The position numbers and the translations under genes were made by a program. Source: Pachyseris speciosa (taxonomy: Eukaryota > Cnidaria > Anthozoa > Scleractinia > Pachyseridae). Taken from it: a stretch of 64,000 nt of DNA. The first letter of the stretch is position 1, and every line of letters starts with the position of its first letter. Positions 36,401 to 46,839 of this stretch are shown here, piece by piece. The stretch is from positions 722,001-786,000 of the forward strand of contig JAEMWC010000154.1 in NCBI GenBank assembly GCA_016490735.1. The letters run 5' to 3'. The notes under the pieces are model-generated. The model did no database searches, was not told the DNA's origin, and worked only from the letters and a program-made list of their open reading frames with translations.

Positions 36401-39400
36401 GACACGAAGTCTTATTACCAATTAATCATAAAAATTACAATTTCTGAGAAAAAAAGAAGAGCCAAGTTTAAAAAGAAAGGGAAATTTTGCATTAAAAGAC
36501 TGACAAAAGAAGCGTAAATTGTTTAATGTCGCTCTGAAATTGACTTCAATCAAACCACAATAACTGGTATAATATAATAATATAATGTGTAAAAATTACA
36601 ATTTCCGAGTAAAGAAGAAAAACCACTGGAGCCCCTGTATACATCTACAATTACTCCAGAAGACTGCTGAAGGCGACCTTCCACTGACAAACCTGTGGCC
36701 CTCGAAATTCCGGATCGAATTGGAATTTGGAAATAATGGTTTTTGAGGAGAGGGGGAAAGCGTAGCCTCCTTCGCAGACGTCTTTGGGCTCGTCACGCTT
36801 TCCTTGCCCACGAATGTCTGCTGAACTAAACTACCACTTCCGTTCGCGGCGGTTAGCCAATCATAGTTCGTTTTCCAATTTATGGAAAGTAGGACTTCGA
36901 TTATTTTCACAGACAATGCACGTGAATTGAGTGTCGATTTTCATTCTTACGACGCAGCTCGTTATTGGTTTCTTCAAAACAAAGGCTAACCCCCGACGAA
37001 CGGAAGTGGCAGTTCAGTTCAGCAGACGTTCGTGGGCAAGGAACGTGTGACGAGCCCAAAGAGGTCTGCGAAGGAGGCTAGGAAAAGCGGAGAACCCGGA
37101 GAAAAACCTCTCGGAGCGGAGTAGAGAACCAACAACAAACTCATCCCACATATGACGCCGAGTCCGGGAATCGAACCCGGCCCAATTTAATTTGGTGGGA
37201 AGCGAGTGCTCTCACCACTACGCCAACCCTACTCCCCTCCTCTCTCCTCCGCAGAGGTCTCCTTTTGTGTCGTTGGGAGGCTGGGGAGAGGGAAAATGAA
37301 AGCGCGCGTGGGTCGATGGGAAGGGGAAGGAGAGAAGAGGAGACCTGAGGTTCCCGCCCTTTCACTCTTCCCATCGTCCCCCGCGCGCCGCCCCCACTCC
37401 CATTTCCACCTCCCCTTGGCCCTCCCCGAGGGAGCCCCTGCGGAGGAGAGTGCTCCCCCTGTATACATCTACAATTACTTCAGAAAACTGTGTTTGGAGT
37501 CATAATTGTCGAGCTATGAAAGTCCCTTTTCTTGAAACAAAGCAAAACAGAACGGATGTCACTTAACGGCAAAAGAAATTAAGTTACACCTGAAAAGAAG
37601 AAAACACCCTATGAAAAGTTTAGGTTAAACGCCACGGTGAATCACAACACTGAGAAAACAAACAAATATGGTGTAAAAACTTGAAATTAACGCCGGAGTT
37701 TTCTTTTCACATGCAGGCACAGGTTACCTTTATCTAAAGAAATGATAGCTGGTGGAGCCGCTGGATTTTGTCAGGTTCGTTAATAAACATTTCTCTTTTC
37801 AAAAACGAACAAAATTCAGAAGGCCAGTACAACTGTTTTATGACGCCGTTACAGCCTTATGCTACCTTGTGGCTGATATTTTCATAGTTGACTACTGGTA
37901 CTATATTTAAAACTAATTAAGTTGAATACTTGCATGAAACGGGGACTTAAAGAAAGTCTATTAACGTCCTTATGACTCAGTGCTTAAAATAGAAAAAACA
38001 GAACAGAGCAAAAGTTGCTAATGATTCTATTGTGGTCTTTGTCGCACAAAGTGTTCGTTGCATTCTTTCAGACAACGTTGGCATTGGAAGGGCCGGCGTT
38101 AATAGTACAAGTGCGATTTTAATTCCGGTGAGAAATGACAACTTTATACAGTACAGTGCGCAGTGAACTTGTCTACCCGATTTGCTTTCTAGTGTGGCGA
38201 AATTGGCCGTATTTATATTAGTTGCCATAACACTGAGCCATGTAGACGTTTAGTGCGTTTAAACGTCTTAGACGTCATCTTGATTATTAATACGGCCATA
38301 TTATGCGTGTGGTAACTGAAGCTTTTAAAGGAAAGGGGTTGGTCGTTTTGAGTGAATGGGTCACTCGAAACAGCCTTGGAAGCCGTCACACAGCCTTTCG
38401 GTGTTGTGGGTTTCAGTAGAAAACGAGATCCAATACCAGTGAGTTCTATAGATGAAACCAATGACAATATTTGTGTCACAGGTGATAGTTACAACACCAA
38501 TGGAAATGCTGAAAATACAGCTTCAAGTAGCAGGCCCACAAACTGCGGGTAGGTGAATGGTAGGCAATCTTGTGTTTGACTTGCCACACTTTAGTATGTT
38601 GTTTCCAGATGAGGTTTGGCTAATTAAAGAAGTATATCTTTACTGGCAAACGCGACGGTACTAAGTGAATTCACTGTTTTGAAAAAGTGCTACCTCGTCT
38701 GCTTGTGGAAAAAATATCACGTGCGGACGCTTGTTCTGACAACACGCATTGTTCAAAAAAAAAAATCTAAAATAGTGGTGTCATAGAGATATGACAAAAT
38801 TCCAACATTTAGGGAATTTTTTACCACGCATTTCAACCTAGCGCGATAGAAAGCGCACGGAAGAATTGTGAACGCAAGATTTTGCAGCACCTCTGTTTTA
38901 CGTACAGGTGATTCAAGAATTTTAGTACTTCATTGTGTAATGACCAATCCCAAAAGCTGTTGCGCACCTATCGCACGACAAAATAACGCGTAGAAATTTT
39001 GCATTTCCTCACGGTAGCCCAATTGGGTGTGCCCTTTCAGGTTTCTTTTCTTTCTTCAATGATTCATCAAATGAACTGCTTGTGGTCACTTAGCTGAGGG
39101 GTCAGTTCACTTTGCTGACAAGTGCATCTTATGTTGCCTACAGCGAGTTCTCGAGTGGCTAACACAGGCACTGCAGTGGCAGCTACCAGTGCAAATCTGA
39201 GGACGTTTGGCACCAAGTCAGCGGGCACCCCGCCAAAATCTGCCGCTAAAATAGCAGGACTGTTGATGAGGAGCAAAGGGATCAGTGGATTATACAAAGG
39301 ACTAGGAGCCACATTATTAAGGTACTCCTACTTAAACCGTGCCGATTCAGGTTTATATACATGTAGGCAATCCTGATTATGGATAGCTCTATAGCCAGAG

Positions 39401-40692
39401 CTCAAATTATAGTTATATCTATTTATTCTGAACCGCATATTTTTGTCATTTTGTTTTTTCACCAGGGACGTACCTTTCTCCTGTATCTACTTCCCATTGT
39501 TTGCCTTTCTACGGCTTGAGGTTAGTTCTATGCTACTCCAATCCTGCGCCCTGTCCCACACTTCCCCTTCGAATAGGCTAGCAAATTGTTGCTTAGATTT
39601 CGTTTGAATCGGCATTGTTTCACGGACAAGCGATTAACCGCCTGATCTGCTCTGCCTGTACAATATTTATACACAGGTACATGAGCTATACATGAGCTTA
39701 TATTTGGAATTTTAAGACTTTCTTTTTTCATGTGCAGGGTTAAACGTTGGAAAATGTTAAACAGTATTATAGATCTCCCTTCCCCTCCCTCCCCGCGGAC
39801 AAAGAAACAGTAAAAGGAGGGATGAAGAATTGCATTTACTGTAGCTTCTGTTTAAATGGACACGATTTCAGATGACTTAATCCCTGCCTCGGCAAGGTTT
39901 GATTCCAGGAGAGAAAGGATTTTGCGCAGAATGAGTTCATAGTTTGCATTAAAGCTAACGTTTGCCTTTGCTGTCTAGTTTCAGCCTGGTGGCGCTCACA
40001 ATGAAAACCCAGGTCCCTTGCACAGTCTGTTAGCTGGCTGTGTGGCGGGTGAGTTACTTCACTTGAAAGCTAATTGCTTTGTAAAAATTCCGGGCTGGCC
40101 CGGTTGCCGAGATTTCGGTTTCTCAGACCGAGATCTCGGTAACCGGGTTGGAAATGATGCAACGCATTTTCGTCACTAAAAAACGGACAGTGAAGCTAAT
40201 TTTTGTAGTCATAAACATTCCTGTGCAAATTTACTTTTGAAGGCTGGAGGCTCCTTTTGAGCTTGCAGGCAGGTTCATAATTTTGTTGACAAAATACCGG
40301 AATGGGGAAAGAGAAAGTCACTTTCACTCCAACGGCAACTTAACCAAATTTCCTTGGCCAGCTCAAAGATGGCGGTGTTGCTGATTAAAAAAAACCCTTC
40401 GTTTTTCCTAACAAAAAGAACTCTTTTGCTTTATTCAGGAATGATAGGAAGTGCTGCAGTAACCCCACTGGATGTTGTGAAAACAAGACTTCAGGTGATA
40501 AGGAGCGGACAGGGTGAGGCGGCATACAATGGCTTTGTGGACTGTGTGCAAAAAACCTACGCAAACGAAGGAATCCGAGCATTCTACAAGGGAGCAGTGC
40601 CCAGGATGATTGTAATTGCTCCTTTGTTTGGAATAGCCCAGATGGTGTACTTCCTGGGAGTGGCAGAGAAAATAATGGGACTCAAAATATGA
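33452..40692 (+). CDS. SLC25A22: mitochondrial glutamate carrier (SLC25A18/SLC25A22 type)
   Basis: Ten exons: 33452-33468, 34946-35077, 36000-36055, 36227-36317, 37717-37774, 38482-38548, 39144-39321, 39466-39520, 39985-40048, 40439-40692. All phases agree; the product is 323 aa, the length I recall for human SLC25A22. Three carrier repeats are visible with signatures PLDLAKTR (27-34), PMEMLK (124-129) and PLDVVKTR (249-256). Family-typical stretches include [29 protein letters not shown] and [15 protein letters not shown]. The protein exchanges or co-transports glutamate with protons across the inner mitochondrial membrane. Invertebrates usually have one gene ahead of the A18/A22 split, so either symbol fits. 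Exons 2-10 are certain. The 17-nt exon 1 (MEKPR plus 2 nt) is inferred: it fits only if AG at 34944-34945 is used rather than the better-looking CAG ending at 34953. The gene is convergent with ATP6V1E, with 834 bp between the stop codons. Confidence 0.94.
35507..35770. repeat. (GAT/GAC)n microsatellite
   Basis: Interrupted GAT, GAC and GGT triplets in intron 2 of the carrier gene, split by the hairpin at 35592-35655. Confidence 0.9.
35592..35655. mobile_element. perfect-arm hairpin (miniature foldback)
   Basis: CAACCTCGTTCCCAGGGCTT and its exact inverse surround a 12-14-nt loop; total 64 bp, embedded within the triplet repeat. Confidence 0.75.
36706..37240 (-). mobile_element. tRNA-derived SINE split by a younger MITE
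   Basis: The minus strand gives A box TTGGCGTAGTGGTGAGAGCA, B box GGGTTCGATTCCC and a body with GAGTTTGTTGTTGGTTCTCT. The body is interrupted at 37080/36763 and resumes to about 36706. It aligns with the uninterrupted copy at 3581-3770. Confidence 0.8.
36763..37080. mobile_element. Mutator-like MITE inside the SINE
   Basis: 318 bp with ~90-bp inverted ends beginning TAGCCTCCTTCGCAGAC. Flanked by GGGAAAGCG (36754-36762) and GGAAAAGCG (37081-37089), a 9-bp target duplication with one mismatch. Confidence 0.8.
37232..37460. mobile_element. GC-rich inverted-repeat element
   Basis: CTCTCCTCCGCAG at the left and CTGCGGAGGAGAG at the right bracket a strongly GC-rich, purine/pyrimidine-skewed interior. 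Composition is unlike anything else in the window. Confidence 0.55.
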
Positions 40693-40751
40693 GGAGAGTA
40701 ACTGATTGAGCTCACTGCACTGCTCCAGACTTCAACTGGGCATAGAGCTGC

Positions 40752-40757
40752 AATAAA
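40752..40757 (+). promoter_or_regulatory. polyadenylation signal of the carrier gene
   Basis: AATAAA 60 nt after the TGA at 40690-40692. A second AATAAA lies at 41060-41065. Either could end the transcript before the convergent ATP6V1E gene. Confidence 0.5.
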
Positions 40758-41482
40758 GGACAAGCTAAGGGATCGCTCCATTGCCAGTCAACCAGTGAAA
40801 CTGTCTCTTTCAAAAGAGAATTTACTCTGACAAGTATCAAATAAGGTCCAGGTTCACACTACATTAATGGTTCTGGGACGTGCAGTCCGGTTTTTATCTT
40901 AACAAAGAAAATGGAGGCAATTTTTAAATTTATTTTATTGTAAATACCAATCAAAATTATAGCTTCTGGGGAACTATCAATTAGAAACTGTCAAAAGCAC
41001 ATAAAAATAGGACAGAATGTCCATGATGGCTTCATTATGACGCTTTGAAATTATTTATGAATAAAAATTCATTACTATTACTACTGGCTATTAATTTTTT
41101 ATTGGATGAGGTGTTTTGACTGATGATCCTAAGGTACTTTCCACAACATTTAATGCACACAAAATAGACACAACATCTACCTGTTGCAAGTCTCATTCAT
41201 TTATTTACGTTTTTCCACATTTCATTTCAATATATTTTCCCAAAAAACTGCCTACTGTACGCCATAATTCTTTTCCACCATCACAGGATATTAAAATGGT
41301 AAGAGATTATTAAAAGAACCTTTTCAAATATTCAAGACAAAGCAAATTCCTGTTTTGAAACAAAAAGGTAACATTAGTGTTGACCCAGGTCAAAGCAATG
41401 AACCTACAGTTTGAAATAGAAAATGCTTTTCTCCACCCAGTCACACCAGATAGAAAGATTGGTAGAATGAAGAGAAGGACAA

Positions 41483-41488
41483 TTTATT
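41483..41488 (-). promoter_or_regulatory. polyadenylation signal of ATP6V1E
   Basis: AATAAA on the minus strand 39 nt downstream of the TGA at 41529-41527, implying a very short 3' UTR and no overlap with the carrier transcript if the carrier uses its first signal. Confidence 0.5.
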
Positions 41489-41526
41489 CAGATGAAAAGA
41501 CACACTGACACAAAGAACACAGGCTG

Positions 41527-41630
41527 TCAGTCCATGAATACCCTTCGTGTATTAGCTCCAAACAATGTCTCTCTAATTTCTGGCATCATCTGGAAAAATT
41601 ATAAAAAAAAATACACTTGGTAAGTATCCA

Positions 41631-41683
<53 letters not shown>

Positions 41684-41696
41684 GTACTACTACTAG

Positions 41697-41742
<46 letters not shown>

Positions 41743-44700
41743 GCTACTGCTACTGCTACTGCTACTGCTACTGCTACTGCTACTGCTGCTACTGCTGCTA
41801 CTGCTGCTACTGCTGCTACTGCTGCTACTGCTACTGCTACAGCTACTGCTACAGCTACTGCTACTGCTACAGCTACTGCTACTGCTACAGCTACTGCTAC
41901 TGCTACTGCTACAGCTACTGCTACTGCTACTGCTACTGCTACTGCTACTGCTACAGCTACTGCTACTGCTACAGCTACTGCTACTGCTACTGCTACAGCT
42001 ACTGCTACTGCTACTACAGAGATAAATAAATACTGCTAAGAAAAGAAACAAATGTCAATAATAGTAATAATAATAGTAATAATACTACTACTACTACTAC
42101 TAATAATAATAATGAACTCTAATGCCCTGGAACCATTCTCTGTAAAAAATGAAAAGCAAAGTCAGCAACAATTTACAATAACAACAACTAGTGACAACAG
42201 CAATAGTGCAATGGCAATGATGATAGTGATGACGATGATGATGACAATAAGAAGGAGGAAAGGACTATGCTTATGTTGCTAAGCTCGGTAGCTTGAGCCT
42301 CTAATCCAGTTGATGTTGTTCTTTTGTTTTTTCTTTTCTGCATAAATAATTGGATTGCAGTAACCAGTACGGGGCCAAACTATGGGTTAACAGCTATGGA
42401 CTAGTGGTAGTTTCTTCAAGCTAAAGAAACTAGGTCAGAGTCTGGGGAATTGTCTTGAGCTTGTCTTGCCTAATTTCAATCAACTGAAGGTAATTCTGGT
42501 ATGTGTTAAATTACACTTTCCCCTGAGTTTAATTTGATGGTGAGAGAGGAGGTACAGTAAAACTTTCCCACAAAACCTCTGCAGTTCACAGTATGTTGTT
42601 CAGAAAATTTTGTTCAACCTTTAACCCATTGGCACTCGTGCCGGCCAAAACCGGCCGTAAAAAACTCCCATGCTTCAAAACATTGCAACTTTCTCAATCG
42701 CACGAATATTGCCTTAACTGTTAGTTGTGAGCACGAAATGGAATGCCCTTTAAATTTGGATATCCAATAAATGCAAGAAACGTAGCGATTTTTACCAAAT
42801 ATGGCCTTTTGAGTTTGGACAAGAACGAAACTGGCCGTTTTTAACGTCAAAGAGAAACAACAAAAATGCCCCTTTTTGCCTTCATGTTTTTTTAGGGAAA
42901 TCATCGTCGAAAAACCAAAACTCAACCATCATAACGAAATTTAGTCCTTTTTCTAGCTTAGAAATGACTTTTTTTGTTCATATTCTTCTCCTGAGCGTAG
43001 ATACAGCCTTTTGTTCCAGTGCATTCGGGCCTTCCCGACATTTTCAACATCTTGAGCGCATTGCATGCTGGGAACTAATGAGAATTTTTGACAGCGCCCG
43101 TTCCTTCCCCCAATTCTTTCACATATACAGCCTACAGTCTACAGCCACTCCGACCTACCGCCAAGATTTCCTGCTCGTGGTCATCTTCAGTACTCAGAAA
43201 TTCCAAAATATGTGGCGGTAGGTCGAGAAATTCATCAATAGTCGAGTCCCAAAGGTACTAAGTGTTCGACCGGCCAAATTCCCAGTTCGTCGAGTAACAA
43301 GCCAAATTCAACAACAAAGTACATCACCTTGCTCGATTCTTTGAGAAAGTGGACTCTTAGCTACCGTCACGCTAAATGATGCTCATCAGGCAGCCGCTAA
43401 AGATGAAAAATGGCTGTAAATTTAGCAGAAATCGCAAGCAAACCGAACTTGGGCCATTGTTGTCGCTTCACGGATAAAAGATAGCTACGTCAAAATGACG
43501 TTTCCAGAAACCTTGAGCCTCCAGTGGCTTAGGACAGCACCACTTTTCCCTGGTAGTTCAAATAAAGAGTCACGAATTGCTATTCATCGTTTATGGCTGG
43601 AAAATCACTCCGAAAATGTAAAAACCTGCGGTAGTCAATGGGTTAAGCAGTGACAGTGGCCTCATGAGTTAAGCTCAAAGTTAAATGGACCTATTGAGCC
43701 TCAGATACTTGAACTTGACTTGAAACAAACTGACGTGTACCACAAGTAACCTACACCTGTTTTCTGTGGCTTTACAACTATCATTATACCTGTCTGCTCA
43801 TCATTTCCAGTCTGCTCTCTAAAGTATTCACTACTTTTATTCGGCCTTGTTTGGCAAGCAGTTCAACACCACCGGCACTACAGAAAAAAAAATAGAGCTG
43901 CATATTTCAGTTGTACGGGTGTCCTTGTTGCCACTGGGCTATCAAACCTCAGTCAGAGAAGAAAGAATGCCTGTGTGAAGTTCATAAGCCAACAATACAC
44001 CTCAGAACCCCTGAAATGACTTCTTTGCATACAGTGTAACATGATTCAACGCTCATGAAACCTACATACTGGCTGTAACACAACTGGACAATTAAATTTT
44101 ATTCTTCACAATCAAAATCCAGAATAGTGTCTCATACGATAGGTTAGCACAATTCAAAACATATATTCCTTTTTACTGGCAATTTATGTCTCTAGCTGTA
44201 TACTCACACATGTATGTACATCATTATACATTCAAAGGTTATTAATATACATTAATCATATGCATGCATAATTTGAGTCACTGTCATGTAACTGTACAAA
44301 ATGTAACTATAAGTATATTTTTCAGACTCCTGTGTGAGAAACCACACACTCATGAAACTCAATACAAACAACACATATTGACATTGGAAAAAATATCACT
44401 CAATGTCCAAGGCTTACAATATATCTAAAGCATTTGAGGTCTTAGGGATTTAAGTTGTTTTGTTTGCAATAAATATTACAAACTAAACAACTTAAATCCC
44501 TACGACATCAAAGGTTATTTCACTGCTTTTGTTTTGGTTTGTCTATATTTTGCTTACCATTATGTTGAAAGTAAGTGTCTGCAAAATTGCTGTAACCAGC
44601 TTAAATATTCTTGTAACTCTTAACGCAGGTAAGACTGTGATTTAACTATCTCGAAGGCTTTCACATTGCTATTAAGTATAGCCATGTAAGAATGGCTTTC

Positions 44701-45365
44701 TCTGAACCGTGCTTTTAATTTCAATGGTTTTGGTAAAGTGATCTGATGTTGTTGACAACTACTGTGGTAGCTTCTATCTGGTGCAGCATTAGCCCCGCAA
44801 GTTAAATGCTACAATGTAACTTAGGAGGTAAACAAAGTAAAATCAGCCTGATTACAGATTACAACTTACAATGCTAATGTGCCGATTTCATTCTGTTGTT
44901 CCAGCGAAAACGCTATAAACAGCATAAAGTATTTTAAGCAGAAGCTGTGATCTAATTTCAAAACAACTGAAATCTTTAATGTTCAAAACTGTAAATAACC
45001 TTGTACCCAAATACCTGTCTGATAAATTCGCCAGCATTAATACCATCCACAGACATAATCTCAGAGGTGCGCAACATAACCTGTTTATTCCACGGCTGAA
45101 AACTGAGGCCCTCAAGAAGAGTTTTCTTTATAGGGGCACAGTAACATGGAACAGTCTGTTAACAGAGGCTAAGCAGGCCACTACTTAAAATAGTTTTTAT
45201 TCTGCTATTGTGCATTAGTAATTCCTTAACTTAGTTTAGCACTTATTATAGGATTTTTTAACAATGTCTGTAATTTTTAAGTCTTAGCTTTTAAGTACTA
45301 GGTTTAATGTGCACGGCTCTTTAGAAGACCACTTTTTAGTGATAAGGATCCCGTGGATAAATAAA

Positions 45366-45398
<33 letters not shown>

Positions 45399-46799
45399 AT
45401 TAGCAAATAACTCTTAAAGCCTGGTTCACACTAGCGACATAATGACATCATCATAATGACATAAAATGGACGTTATAGCCTGGTTCACACTAGCAACATA
45501 ACAACATCATCATAACAACAAAATATGGACATTATCTCGACACAGAAAGGACATTATGTTTCCAGTGTGAACATGCACACATAATGACACAATAGCAACA
45601 AAACAGCATGAAGATAATGACAAAGAAAAAACTGATCTTTCCCTTATGTCGTTATGTCGCTAGTGTGAACCAGGCTTAAACAGAAGCCATGATCTAATTA
45701 GCAAATCACTCTCTTGGGACGAATAACCCAGCTGTTCGCTGGTTTCATTGTCTCAACAAACAAAGGTTTCTTTTGTTTGTTGATCTACAAAAGATTTCCA
45801 CAAGGCACCAACAGGGTTTTTTTTGCATACACTGTATGTGTTTTTATTGAAAACGAAGTGGAAACCAGCGAAAAAAAAGTACAATGTTTTTTAACTAAAA
45901 TAGAGTACACATATCAAAATTCAGCCAATTCTGCGCAATTTGAACATAAAACAGTTTTGTTTTCAACCCTTCAATTGTTTCCAAAGTTCTTACCAGTCAG
46001 ATGATAAGAAAGACTGCTCATCCACAGTAACTTCTGTCATTTTCTTTGCAGACTTTTTGTACTCTTCTACTGCCGCATCTTTAACTTTCTATTAATAGCA
46101 CAAATGGATAAAGAACTGTTTCAACCTTTCTATCCCATACTCTACCATTCTGATGACTTCAATTCTACTTCAAAATTGTGTGTAAATGAGGAAGCTTGAT
46201 ACCTTCACAATAGCAAGGTCTTGTTGACGACATCGTATAGATACAGAGGGTTCAAGAAGTTGAAACAGACCCTGTAAAAGGATACAATGAGGGCTTAGCT
46301 AATAGGTAACAGCTCCCAGTTTAGACACCATACATTTTAAGGGGCAATGCTGTTCAATGCCACAGCATTTAGGGCTGACCAAAATCCTAAAAAAATCATA
46401 TTCTACAAATCAAGGACGTAAATATAAGTTTAAAAAATAGTAAACCTACATACAGAGAAAAAAATCTATCCCACAGTCATGAAGTCACTGAAGTTCTAAA
46501 CAATAGTATTCTCACCCCATTCACTGAAAAATTTCGATTATTGTTTGGAGAACGCAACCTAATCTTGGAATCCCTGTGCTACTAAGAGGCAAGATGTTTG
46601 GTCGTTCGTGTACCATTTCATCACTGTCTTGAATGTGTGCTTGTACATTTCTTGATTGATTTAAATGACATCATATGTGAATATGATATAGTGGGCCACC
46701 CACTTGAATTTGTGGATTAGTTAAATTTGATGTTTGACTTAACAGGCAAACTTAAAAAACTATCTCCCTTAACCCTTTACTCCCTAAGAGTGACTTATT

Positions 46800-46839
<40 letters not shown>

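Noticed and set aside
37206..37505. Overlapping GC-rich open frames on both strands
   Set aside because: Stop-poor because of composition; they fall within SINE and GC-rich repeat sequence.
41599..42051. Long poly-Ser (minus) and Thr/Thr-Ala (plus) open frames
   Set aside because: Pure products of the triplet microsatellite in an ATP6V1E intron; no other protein content.
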